Below, in pieces: positions 21,890-29,446 of a DNA stretch of 36,059 nucleotides. The first letter of the stretch is position 1; every line of letters begins with the position of its first letter. Below the pieces are notes generated by a model, which saw only the letters and a list, made by a program, of their open reading frames with translations, did not search any database and was not told the DNA's origin. The position numbers and the translations under genes are program-made. Source of the stretch: Actinoplanes palleronii (GTDB lineage: Bacteria; Actinomycetota; Actinomycetes; Mycobacteriales; Micromonosporaceae); NCBI RefSeq assembly GCF_016862315.1, contig NZ_BOMS01000052.1:1-36059 (forward strand), in the 5' to 3' direction.

Positions 21890-22465
21890 ATGTCCGTCAC
21901 GTCACCCCGCAGGTCGGCCCGGGAAAAACTGCTGGCCGCCGCGGATGAGCTGTTCTACGCCGAGGGTGTGCACACCGTCGGGATCGATCGCGTGATCGAG
22001 CGCGCCGGCGTCGCCAAGGCGTCGCTCTACTCCGCGTTCGGCAACAAGGACGGCCTGGTCCGGGCGTATCTGCAGGGCCGGCACGAGGAGCGCCGCAACC
22101 GGATCCTGGGTCGGCTGGAGCGGTATGACGATCCGCGGGAGCGACTGCTCGGGATCTTCGACTCGCTCGCCGAGTCGGCGGCGAAACCGGGCTTCCGGGG
22201 CTGCGCGTTCTACAACGCCGGCGCCGAGTCCGACCCGAACGGGGTGGTCCGCGAGGAGTCCTCGGCGAACCGGGCCTGGACCCGGCAACTGATGACGGAT
22301 CTCGCCCGGGAGGCGGGTGCGGCGGACCCGGCCGCGCTGACCGAGCAGCTGGTGATCCTCTACGACGGCGCGACTGTCGGCTCCCGCCAGGACGGCGGCC
22401 CGGCCGCCGCCCTGGGTGCCAAGGCGATCGCCACCACGCTGGTCGACGCCGCCCTCGCACGCTAG
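21890..22465 (+). CDS. TetR-family repressor
   Basis: The 191-residue regulator has an N-terminal helix-turn-helix of the TetR type: SAREKLLAAADELFYAEGVHTVGIDRVIERAGVAKASLYSAFGNKDGLVRAYL, with the GVAKASLY recognition helix and the F/Y-x-x-K-x-x-L close. The C-terminal ligand and dimer domain contains GFRGCAFYNAGAE, a pattern common in TetR proteins controlling efflux. It is divergent from an MFS exporter with two shared operators in between. The predicted -10 (21877-21882) ends 7 bp before the ATG, indicating a leaderless message and autoregulation. A hairpin repeat lies between its stop and the convergent DHA2 exporter. The ligand is unknown. Confidence 0.93.
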   Translation: MSVTSPRRSAREKLLAAADELFYAEGVHTVGIDRVIERAGVAKASLYSAFGNKDGLVRAYLQGRHEERRNRILGRLERYDDPRERLLGIFDSLAESAAKPGFRGCAFYNAGAESDPNGVVREESSANRAWTRQLMTDLAREAGAADPAALTEQLVILYDGATVGSRQDGGPAAALGAKAIATTLVDAALAR

Positions 22466-22517
22466 GTCCCCGGCTAGACCCGCGCGGGGCCCGGCGGGCG
22501 CGCGGGGCACGGTCCCC

Positions 22518-22571
22518 GGCTGGGCCTCAGGGGTGCCTCCGCGACGCGGGGACACCCCTGAGAGCCAGCTG
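22518..22571. terminator. Hairpin repeat, copy 2 of the dispersed family
   Basis: GGCTGGGCCTCAGGGGTG and CACCCCTGAGAGCCAGCT pair with three mismatches around a roughly 17-nt loop. It lies between the convergent tetR and DHA2 exporter genes. The right arm (ACACCCCTGAGA-CCAGC) is nearly identical to that of the copy at 15945-15999. Confidence 0.8.
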
Positions 22572-22589
22572 TTACGTACCCCATGGGGG

Positions 22590-24368
22590 TTATCGGTCTT
22601 GAGGTGCCGGGTCGGTGAGCGGCTCGGCGACCCGGGCCGCCGGGAGCAGCGGCTGCGAATCGGAGAGCTCGGCGCTCAGCTCGGCCTCGTCGGCGACCAG
22701 GTCGGTGGGTTCGGCGAGCTTGCGGGTGCGGATCAGCGAGGCCAGCGCGCCCAGGACGGCCATGCCGATCGCCATCCAGAACACGATCACCAGGCCGTCG
22801 TGGAACGGGTTCGCGATCAGCCGGGGGAAGAACTCCAGGCCGGTGAGGTTCGCGGCGTTGCCGGCCGGCAGCGCGTTCAGGGTCTGCGGGCCGAGCAACT
22901 CGGCGATCGGGTTGTAGCCGAGGAATGCCGCGAACAGCGTGCCCACCGGCGGCAACTCTGCGGCCCGGGCGGCCACGTCGGCCGGCACACCCTGCGCGGT
23001 CAGGCCGGCGTGCAGGCTGGCCGGCAGCGAGTCGGCCAGCCCGGCCACCATCAGCGAGAAGAAGACGCCGATCGAGAGCACCTGGCCGGCGTTCATGAAG
23101 GTGGCCCGCATGCCGGACGCGGCGCCGCGCATGTTCGCCGGGACGCTGGACATCAGCAGTGAGGTGTTCGGCGCCGAGAACAAGCCGCCACCCAGACCGT
23201 TGATGAAGATCAGAACGGCGAACCAGGGATAGCTGAAGTCACCCGGCACGAGCAGCAGCCCGGCGAACGACAGGGCCATCACCAGCAGGCCACCGGCCGC
23301 GAACAGGCGGGCGCCGAACCGGTCGGAGAGGAATCCGGAGAGCGGACCGGCCATCAGGAAGCCGATGGTCAGCGGGACCAGGTAGATGCCGGCCCAGAGC
23401 GGGGTCTGCTCGTAGTCGTACCCGTGCAGCGGCAGCCAGATGCCCTGCAGCCAGATGATCAGCATGAACTGCAGGCCGCCACGGGCCACGCTGGCCAGCA
23501 GGTTGGCCAGGTTGCCGCCGGTGAAGGCGGGATCGCGGAACAGCTTGAGCGGGAACATCGGCTCGGCGACCCGGGTCTCGATGACCCCGAAGACGACGAG
23601 CACCGCCGCGCCGCCGATCAGGCCGGTCAGCACCCACGGGCTGGTCCAGCCCTGGGTGTGCCCGCCGTACGGCTGGATCCCGTACGTGATCGCGACCAGC
23701 ACCGCGGTGAGCCCGGCCGCGAACGTGGTGTTGCCCCACCAGTCGATCGTGGCTTTGCGGCGGACCCCGGTGTCGTGCAGCGACCGGTACGCCCAGACCG
23801 CCCCGATCACGCCGAGCGGGATGTTCACCCAGAACACCGAGCGCCAGTCCCACTCGGCCAGGATCCCGCCGGCGACCAGGCCGATGAACGAGCCGGCCAG
23901 CGCCGAGACGATGTTGACGCCGAGCGCCATGCCCCGCTGCTCGGGCGGGAACGCGTCGGTGATGATCGCCGCCGAGTTCGCCATCAGCATGGCGCCGCCG
24001 ATGGCCTGCGCGACCCGCCACCCGATCAGCCAGATCGCGCCGCCGCTGCCGGTGAACGGGTCGACGGCGAGGATGACCGAGGTGACCGTGAAGATCGCGA
24101 ACCCGGCGTTGTAGATCTTGACCCGGCCGTACATGTCGCCGAGCCGGCCGAGCGTCACCACCAGCACCGCGGTGACGAGCATGTAGCCCATCAGCATCCA
24201 GAGCAGGTAGCTGACGTTGCCCGGCGCCAGCGGGTTGATGTTGATGCCCTTGAAGATGGCGGGCAGCGAGATCAGCACGATCGACGAGTTGATCGTGGCC
24301 AGGAGGTTGCCGAGCGTGGTGTTGGAGAGCGCGACCCACTTGTAACGCGGATGATCCACGGCGAGCAT
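22590..24368 (-). CDS. MFS multidrug exporter, DHA2 (14-helix, EmrB/QacA) type
   Basis: The 592-residue transporter has 14 predicted helices. It opens with WVALSNTTLGNLLATINSSIVLISLPAI, the usual DHA2 helix 1. LVVTLGRLGDMYGRVKIYNAG is the loop 2-3 motif, and WRVAQAIGGAMLMANSAAIITDAFP followed by RGMALGVNIVSALAGSFIGLVAGGIL is the antiporter motif C region. The last 60 residues are a soluble acidic tail. It is expected to export toxic compounds in exchange for protons. The ATG at 24368 lies 4 bp after the MarR stop, so the pair is an operon in which MarR probably controls its own transporter. It converges on tetR with a hairpin repeat in the gap. Confidence 0.92.
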   Translation of the reverse strand: MLAVDHPRYKWVALSNTTLGNLLATINSSIVLISLPAIFKGININPLAPGNVSYLLWMLMGYMLVTAVLVVTLGRLGDMYGRVKIYNAGFAIFTVTSVILAVDPFTGSGGAIWLIGWRVAQAIGGAMLMANSAAIITDAFPPEQRGMALGVNIVSALAGSFIGLVAGGILAEWDWRSVFWVNIPLGVIGAVWAYRSLHDTGVRRKATIDWWGNTTFAAGLTAVLVAITYGIQPYGGHTQGWTSPWVLTGLIGGAAVLVVFGVIETRVAEPMFPLKLFRDPAFTGGNLANLLASVARGGLQFMLIIWLQGIWLPLHGYDYEQTPLWAGIYLVPLTIGFLMAGPLSGFLSDRFGARLFAAGGLLVMALSFAGLLLVPGDFSYPWFAVLIFINGLGGGLFSAPNTSLLMSSVPANMRGAASGMRATFMNAGQVLSIGVFFSLMVAGLADSLPASLHAGLTAQGVPADVAARAAELPPVGTLFAAFLGYNPIAELLGPQTLNALPAGNAANLTGLEFFPRLIANPFHDGLVIVFWMAIGMAVLGALASLIRTRKLAEPTDLVADEAELSAELSDSQPLLPAARVAEPLTDPAPQDR

Positions 24369-24372
24369 GCGA

Positions 24373-24813
24373 TCAGTCCTTCCGATCTTCCATCAGCAGG
24401 TCATTCAGGCTGCCCAGGGCGGGCAGTGCGGCCACGATCGCGGCCTGCTCGCCCGCGGGCAGCCGGCGCAGCAGCCCGGCGAGCACCTCGGCGCGCCCGG
24501 CGCGGCGCCGGGCGACCGCGTCCCGCCCGGCGTCGGTGATCCCGACCACCACCGCGCGGCCGTCGGCCGGGTCACTGCTCCGGGTGGCCAGCCCGTCCCG
24601 TTCCAGGCGGGTGACCAGCTGCGTCATCGCCGGCTGGGTCACACCCTCGGGGGCGTGCAGCTCGCAGAGCCGGTGCGGTCCGGTTCGCTCCAGCCGGGCC
24701 AGGGTGGACGCGGCGGTGAGGCTGAGTTCCACCCGCGGTGTGATCCGCCGGAGACCCGCGTAGAGAGATTCGAAGGCGGACGCGATGGCCGCGTCCTCGT
24801 CCCGGATGCGCAC
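24373..24813 (-). CDS. MarR-family repressor of the DHA2 exporter
   Basis: The 146-residue winged-helix regulator of the MarR type has a conserved middle: LSLTAASTLARLERTGPHRLCELHAPEGVTQPAMTQLVTRLERDGLATRSSDPADGRAVVVGITDAGRDAV, containing the recognition helix and the D-x-R-x wing. It would bind as a dimer to its own promoter and release with drug-like ligands. It starts at GTG 24813 with no ribosome site. A minus-strand TATAAA (24820-24825) lies 6 bp before it, so a leaderless message is likely. The exporter gene begins 4 bp after the stop. An AT-rich, partly symmetric stretch (24816-24843) just upstream is the probable operator. Confidence 0.92.
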   Translation of the reverse strand: MRIRDEDAAIASAFESLYAGLRRITPRVELSLTAASTLARLERTGPHRLCELHAPEGVTQPAMTQLVTRLERDGLATRSSDPADGRAVVVGITDAGRDAVARRRAGRAEVLAGLLRRLPAGEQAAIVAALPALGSLNDLLMEDRKD

Positions 24814-24815
24814 AG

Positions 24816-24843
24816 GAAATTTATATCATGTGCTTATGCAACT
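24816..24843. promoter_or_regulatory. AT-rich promoter/operator region of the MarR gene
   Basis: This short AT-rich patch in a GC-rich genome contains a TATAAA -10 for the leaderless marR gene and an imperfectly symmetric CATGTGCTTATG. It is the likely marR promoter and MarR site; a good -35 is not visible. Confidence 0.5.
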
Positions 24844-24853
24844 GTGCGGGGTG

Positions 24854-24874
24854 GTCAGGTGTATTCCACCTGAC
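24854..24874. promoter_or_regulatory. 8-bp perfect inverted repeat upstream of a small gene
   Basis: GTCAGGTG (24854-24861) and CACCTGAC (24867-24874) flank a 5-nt centre between the divergent marR gene and the gene at 24928. It could be an operator or a small hairpin in the leader of the latter. Confidence 0.45.
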
Positions 24875-24927
24875 GTGCGGCGGGGAATTCACACATGTTG
24901 CGGCCCGGGCTGCGACCATAACCAACC

Positions 24928-25422
24928 ATGGACGAGTTCTGGCTCCATCCGAGGCTGGGGACGGCAACTCGGGACGGCCGGGCGCCACGGCACTACCTGG
25001 TGGCTCTCCAGCACGCCGTGCACACCATCGACGTCGACCCGCGCTGGCAGCAGTGGTGGAACTCCAGCGGCATCCGCGGGTGCCAGCTCGGCATCGTCAC
25101 CGAGGGCCGCGAGCACCTGCGGCCCAGCGCCGACATCCGCCGGGTCGACGACCAGCTCCGCGCGATCTTCACCTGCGCGCTCCCGCCGGACTGCTCGGAC
25201 CAGGAGCTGATGCGGCGCGCGGTGACCGAGGTCCGGACCATGTTCGAGGTGATCCGGGAGGCGATGGCCCTGCCCGACCTGCCGCCGAGCCCGGAGCCGG
25301 CCCCGCCACCGGCCGGCGCGGACGACCTGCCGGTGATCGAGAAGGCACTCACCTCGGTGCCCCGTGAGCTCGAGGAGCAGGGCTACCTGACGCTGACCCA
25401 GGTGCAGAATTTCTTCGGGTGA
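24928..25422 (+). CDS. Unrecognised 164-residue protein
   Basis: I do not recognise this protein. It starts MDEFWLHPRLGTATRDGRAPRHYLVALQHAVHTIDVDPRWQQWW and is mostly charged and mixed, with no signal peptide or membrane helix. A central acidic helical stretch (DQELMRRAVTEVRTMFEVIREAM) is followed by a Pro-rich linker (PDLPPSPEPAPPPAGADD) and a short C-terminal helix (LEEQGYLTLTQVQNFFG). Codon use (third-position G/C) supports a real gene. A LamG-like secreted protein gene starts 7 bp after its stop, so the two are probably co-transcribed. It is divergent from marR, with an inverted repeat (24854-24874) in between. No function is proposed. Confidence 0.78.
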   Translation: MDEFWLHPRLGTATRDGRAPRHYLVALQHAVHTIDVDPRWQQWWNSSGIRGCQLGIVTEGREHLRPSADIRRVDDQLRAIFTCALPPDCSDQELMRRAVTEVRTMFEVIREAMALPDLPPSPEPAPPPAGADDLPVIEKALTSVPRELEEQGYLTLTQVQNFFG

Positions 25423-25429
25423 CCACACC

Positions 25430-26113
25430 GTGCTGCTACCCGTCGTCCTGATGATTGCCGGACTCGTACCGGCTCCGGCCCCCGTCATGATCGCCCGGTA
25501 CGGCTTCAACGGCCGGGTCGCCACGATCCTCGACGAGTCCGGCCTCGGTCACAACCTGCGGGTCGTCGCCGGCCACGGCGGGCAGGTCCGTCCGGTGGTG
25601 CACGGGCCGGGCAACGCGCTGGCCTTCCCGCCCCGCTGCGTGGCGTCGCTCTGCCCGCACGTGGCGTTGCAGAGCCCGAACACCGCCGACCTGAACCCGG
25701 GCACCCGCAACCTCGCGTACGGCGCCGACGTGCTGCTGCTGCCGACACAGACCAGCAAGGGGCAGAACGTGCTGCAGAAGGGCTACTCGAAGACCAGCAG
25801 CCAGTACAAACTGCAGATCGACGGGGTGGCCGGGCAGCCCAGCTGTGTGCTCGTCGACGTACGCCGGCCGGGGATCCGGATGGTGCGCAGCGCGGTCTCC
25901 GCCGCCGACGGGCACTGGCACAGCGTGCGCTGCGAGCGGGCCGGCAGCCGGTTCGACATCTACGTGGACGAGGTGCTGCGCGGCCGGAGCCGGATCCCGG
26001 CCACGCTGTCGGTGGCGAACAACCGGCCGCTGAGCATCGGGGGCAAGGGCGCCTACCGGGACAACGACCAGTTCAACGGCGCCCTCGACAACGTGTGGTT
26101 GCGGATCGGCTAG
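25430..26113 (+). CDS. Secreted LamG/concanavalin-like protein
   Basis: The 227-residue protein has an N-terminal hydrophobic signal segment (LLPVVLMIAGLVPAPAPV). The rest reads as one LamG/concanavalin-A-like jelly roll: IARYGFNGRVATILDESGLGHNLRV at the start, the middle strand YKLQIDGVAGQPSCVLVDVR, DGHWHSVRCERAGSRFDIYVDEVLRG, and the closing LSIGGKGAYRDNDQFNGALDNVWLRIG, which is the most characteristic part. Such domains bind carbohydrate or protein ligands outside the cell. The GTG at 25430 follows the previous stop by 7 bp. Its TAG stop shares a CTAG with the stop of the convergent GH18 gene, so the genes overlap by 4 bp. No enzymatic motif is visible. Confidence 0.85.
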   Translation: MLLPVVLMIAGLVPAPAPVMIARYGFNGRVATILDESGLGHNLRVVAGHGGQVRPVVHGPGNALAFPPRCVASLCPHVALQSPNTADLNPGTRNLAYGADVLLLPTQTSKGQNVLQKGYSKTSSQYKLQIDGVAGQPSCVLVDVRRPGIRMVRSAVSAADGHWHSVRCERAGSRFDIYVDEVLRGRSRIPATLSVANNRPLSIGGKGAYRDNDQFNGALDNVWLRIG

Positions 26114-27288
26114 CCGTGCAGGGCGGTCAGTAGCGCGTTGTCGGGGGAGTCGCCGGAGAGCTCCCAGGCGAAGACGCCGCCGAGCGCCTTGCTCCGGGCG
26201 TACTCGACCTTGCCGCGGACGGTGGCCGGGGTGTCGTACGACCACCACTGCGCCCCGCACCGGGCGTACGCGGTCCCGCCCACCGTCCCGGTCGGCGGGC
26301 ACCGGCCAGCGAGGATCTTGTAGTCCTCCATGCCCTTCTCGTACTTCCCGGGCGCCGGACCGGTCGCCGCCGCACCCGGCGTGGCGCTGGCCACCCCGGT
26401 CCAGCCGCGCCCGTAGAACCCGACGCCGAAGAGCACCTTCGCGGCCGGCACCCCCTGGCGCAGCAGCTCGGACACGGTCGCCTCGGCGGTCGCACCGGCC
26501 CGCGGGATCCCCGGGTACGCGGTCAGCGGCGAGTGCGGCGCGGTGTGCACGTCGGTGTTCCCGGCGCCGAAGTAGTCGTACGTCATGGCACTGAGCCAAT
26601 CCGCCTGCGCCGCCGCCCCGGAGTAATCCGCGGCCTGGAGTTTCCGCACGTCACCCGGCACCGCCGCGGTGATCAGCGCGCCGGCGCCGAAGGCGGTGCG
26701 CAGCCCGCCCAGCAGCCCGGTCAGCGCGTCCCGCCCGCTGGTGTCGCAGCTGATCCCGCACGCGTTCGGGTACTCCCAGTCCACGTCGATGCCGTCGAAC
26801 ACCCCGGCCCAGCGCGGGTCGGTGACCAGGTCGTGGCACGACGTGGCGAACGCCGCCGGGTCCTTGGCCGCCGCGGTGAACCCGGCCGACCACGACCACC
26901 CGCCGAACGACCAGAGGATCTTGAGGCCGGGGTGGGCCGCCTTCAGCTTCTTCAGCTGCCCGAAGTTGCCGCGCAGCGGGTCGGTGGGCGAGTCCGCGAC
27001 GCCGTCGACACTGTCCGCCGCGCTGACCGGCTTCTGGTACGCCGCCCACGGGTCACCGACCCCGCAGCGTCCGCCGTCGACCTTGCCGAACGCGTACATC
27101 AGGTGGGTGAGCCGGTCGGCCGCGACGTTCTTCACCCGGAACCCGCGCCCGTAGACCCCCCACTCGGTGAAATATCCGGCCACCACCCGGGTGACCGGGG
27201 GAGCGGGTTCGGGGCGGGACGGCGACTGACACGCCGCCAAGATCAGCAGGAGAAGGGCGAAAGTCGCCGAACGGGCACGCACCGGCAC
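26110..27288 (-). CDS. GH18-family glycosidase lipoprotein (chitinase-like)
   Basis: The 392-residue secreted enzyme has a lipoprotein signal with lipobox LAAC (ATFALLLLILAACQS), so it is probably anchored to the outer face of the membrane. The GH18 barrel follows: VVAGYFTEWGVYGRGF at strand 1, LKILWSFGGWSWS at strand 3, the catalytic D-x-x-D-x-D-x-E as FDGIDVDWEYP with Glu172 as proton donor, WLSAMTYDYFGAG, and a late GVFAWELSGD. Substrates of the family are chitin, other GlcNAc polymers or peptidoglycan-like glycans. There is no separate carbohydrate-binding module. GTG 27288 or 27282 starts the protein. Its stop overlaps that of the convergent LamG gene by 4 bp. Confidence 0.9.
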   Translation of the reverse strand: MPVRARSATFALLLLILAACQSPSRPEPAPPVTRVVAGYFTEWGVYGRGFRVKNVAADRLTHLMYAFGKVDGGRCGVGDPWAAYQKPVSAADSVDGVADSPTDPLRGNFGQLKKLKAAHPGLKILWSFGGWSWSAGFTAAAKDPAAFATSCHDLVTDPRWAGVFDGIDVDWEYPNACGISCDTSGRDALTGLLGGLRTAFGAGALITAAVPGDVRKLQAADYSGAAAQADWLSAMTYDYFGAGNTDVHTAPHSPLTAYPGIPRAGATAEATVSELLRQGVPAAKVLFGVGFYGRGWTGVASATPGAAATGPAPGKYEKGMEDYKILAGRCPPTGTVGGTAYARCGAQWWSYDTPATVRGKVEYARSKALGGVFAWELSGDSPDNALLTALHG

Positions 27289-27379
27289 GAAGCTAGCCCC
27301 CGGGACGGGTGATCTGCCCGCCGTTCCCTCGTTCGAGTGCGGGTGCGCCGAGCGGGACCGGCTGTGCGATCGTCGAGCC

Positions 27380-29440
27380 GTGGCACTGAGCCCGGAGTTG
27401 CGCACCCTGTTCACCTGGCGACGCGTGCTGCGCCGGGCCCGAGCCGTGCTGCGCAGCGCGACCACCACGTTCGTGGTGGTGACCGTGGCGCTGTGGCTGA
27501 TGCCCGGTGTCGCCAGCGCCGACATCGCCGACACCCTGGGCCTGGTGGTGCTGGTCGCGGTGGTCGGCGCGGTGCTGCGCCCGCTGCTGCTGCTCGGGAT
27601 CACCGCGCTGGGCGGCTGGGGCGCGATGCTGTTCGGGGTGGTCGCCCAGGTCGTGGTGATGATGGTGGCGCTCAAGCTGGATCCGGCGAACCGGATCCGC
27701 GGGCTGCCGACCCTGGTGACCGCGGCGATCCTGGCGGTGGTCTTCGCGGCCCTGCTGGACTGGATGGCCGAGGCCGGCAGCGACGACACGTTCGTCCGGG
27801 AGGCCCGGCGGCTGATGCGCGGGGTGCGCCGCCGCGCGGCCCGGCGCGCCGGTGGCCCGCTGCTGACCCTGCGCCGGTCGCGCCCGGGCACCGCGCCGGG
27901 CCTGCTGGTGGTCCAGCTCGACGGGGTGGCCGAGCCGGTGCTGCGCTGGGCGATCCGGGCCGGCAACCTGCCGATCCTCGGGCACTGGCTGCGTTCCGGC
28001 AGCCACACCCTGCGCCCCTGGCACACCGGCCTGCCGTCCACCACCCCGGCGTCGCAGGCCGGCATCCTGCACGGTGCGTCCCGGCAGATCCCGGCGTTCC
28101 GCTGGTTCGAGAAAGACACCGGCAAGGTGATGGTCTCCAACCGGCCCCGCGACGCCGCGGTGATCGAGGTACGGCTCAGCGACGGTCACGGCCTGCTCAG
28201 CGGGGGCGGGGTGAGCATCAGCAACGCGTTCGGCGGTGACGCCGCGACCAACCTGCTGACGGTCAGCCACGCCGCGCTGCCGGGCCGGTCGGCGCGGGGC
28301 TGGGCGGCGTTCATGGCGTCGCCCTACGGCTTCACCCGCGCCCTGGTCCTCGGCGTCGCCGAGGTGATCACCGAGCTGCACCAGGCCCGCCTGCAGCGCC
28401 GGCGCAACCTGCAGCCGCGGGTCAGCCGCTCCGGCGCGTTCCTGGCCCTGCGCCCGGCCTCGATGCTGCTGCGCGACGTGAACGTCTCGCTGATGGCCGA
28501 GCAGATGGCCCGCGGCGTCCCGGTGATCTATTGCGACCTGGTCGACTACGACGAGGTGGCGCACCACGCCGGCCCGGCCCGGCCGGAGTCGATGCGCCAG
28601 CTGGAGAGCCTGGACCGGATGCTCGGTGTGCTCGAACGGCTGTCACCGGAGGCCGCCCGCCACTACCACCTCGTGGTGCTCTCCGACCACGGGCAGAGTC
28701 AGGGCGCCACGTTCCGGCAGCGGCACGGCGAGACCCTGGACCAGGTGGTCGAGCGGCTGACCGCGCCGGATTCCGCGTCCGCTCCCCGGCATCCCGCCGA
28801 GGAGCAGGGCAAACGCGCGCCGGACCCGCCCTCGGCCGCGCCGCTGCTGGTGATGTCGTCCGGGAATCTGTCGCTGATCTACCTGACCCGCTTCCCGCAC
28901 CGGGTGCTGCGGGCCGAGATCGAAGAGACATACCCCAGGTTGATCGCCGGGTTGGCCGCCCATCCGGGCATCGGGTTGGTGGTGGCCGGGGATGAGGACG
29001 GACCCATCGCGTACGGGCCGGGAGGCACCCATCGGCTCACCGACGGTGTGGTGACCGGCAAGGATCCCCTTCTTCCGTACGGTGCGCAGGCCCGCGCCGA
29101 TCTGCTGCGTCACCAGCGGGCGGCGCACATCGGCGACCTCGTCGTGATCAGCTCGGTGGATCCGGAGACCCACGAGGTCGCCGCGTTCGAGGAGTTGGTC
29201 GGCTCGCACGGGGGCCTGGGCGGCTGGCAGACCGACGCGATGCTGGTGCACCCGTCGGCCTGGACGGTGGCCGGCGACCTGGACGGCCCGGACGAGGTGC
29301 ACCGGCAGCTGGTGGCCTGGCTGGAGATGCTGGGCCTGCGGGAGCCGGTCCGCCCCGCGGTGCCGGCCGGCGACCCGCTGCACGTCGATGACCTGGACCG
29401 GGACCTGGCAGCGCGACTTTCGGAGAGCCGGGATGGTTAG
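27380..29440 (+). CDS. Membrane-anchored phosphodiesterase (alkaline phosphatase superfamily) with phage-holin-type N-terminus
   Basis: This is a 686-residue two-part protein. Residues 1-130 have four hydrophobic helices resembling the phage holin family (PF04020 type: VALWLMPGVASADIADTLGLVVLVAVVGAVLRPLLLL, ITALGGWGAMLFGVVAQ). Residues 170-650 are an alkaline phosphatase/nucleotide pyrophosphatase fold with VVQLDGVAEPVL, the nucleophile segment LPSTTPASQAG (probably Thr222), YCDLVDYDEVAHHAGP with metal-binding Asp and His, VVLSDHGQSQG and GSHGGLGG. It would hydrolyse a phosphodiester or pyrophosphate near the membrane; the substrate is unknown. It starts GTG 27380, divergent from the GH18 gene, and a beta-propeller gene begins 6 bp after its stop. 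The fusion is coherent with uniform codon use, so it is not an assembly join. Confidence 0.87.
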   Translation: MALSPELRTLFTWRRVLRRARAVLRSATTTFVVVTVALWLMPGVASADIADTLGLVVLVAVVGAVLRPLLLLGITALGGWGAMLFGVVAQVVVMMVALKLDPANRIRGLPTLVTAAILAVVFAALLDWMAEAGSDDTFVREARRLMRGVRRRAARRAGGPLLTLRRSRPGTAPGLLVVQLDGVAEPVLRWAIRAGNLPILGHWLRSGSHTLRPWHTGLPSTTPASQAGILHGASRQIPAFRWFEKDTGKVMVSNRPRDAAVIEVRLSDGHGLLSGGGVSISNAFGGDAATNLLTVSHAALPGRSARGWAAFMASPYGFTRALVLGVAEVITELHQARLQRRRNLQPRVSRSGAFLALRPASMLLRDVNVSLMAEQMARGVPVIYCDLVDYDEVAHHAGPARPESMRQLESLDRMLGVLERLSPEAARHYHLVVLSDHGQSQGATFRQRHGETLDQVVERLTAPDSASAPRHPAEEQGKRAPDPPSAAPLLVMSSGNLSLIYLTRFPHRVLRAEIEETYPRLIAGLAAHPGIGLVVAGDEDGPIAYGPGGTHRLTDGVVTGKDPLLPYGAQARADLLRHQRAAHIGDLVVISSVDPETHEVAAFEELVGSHGGLGGWQTDAMLVHPSAWTVAGDLDGPDEVHRQLVAWLEMLGLREPVRPAVPAGDPLHVDDLDRDLAARLSESRDG

Positions 29441-29446
29441 ACCGGT

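Noticed and set aside
27380..27800. Prophage remnant suggested by the holin-like domain
   Set aside because: The domain is in frame with a full phosphodiesterase, has normal host codon use and no other phage gene is nearby.
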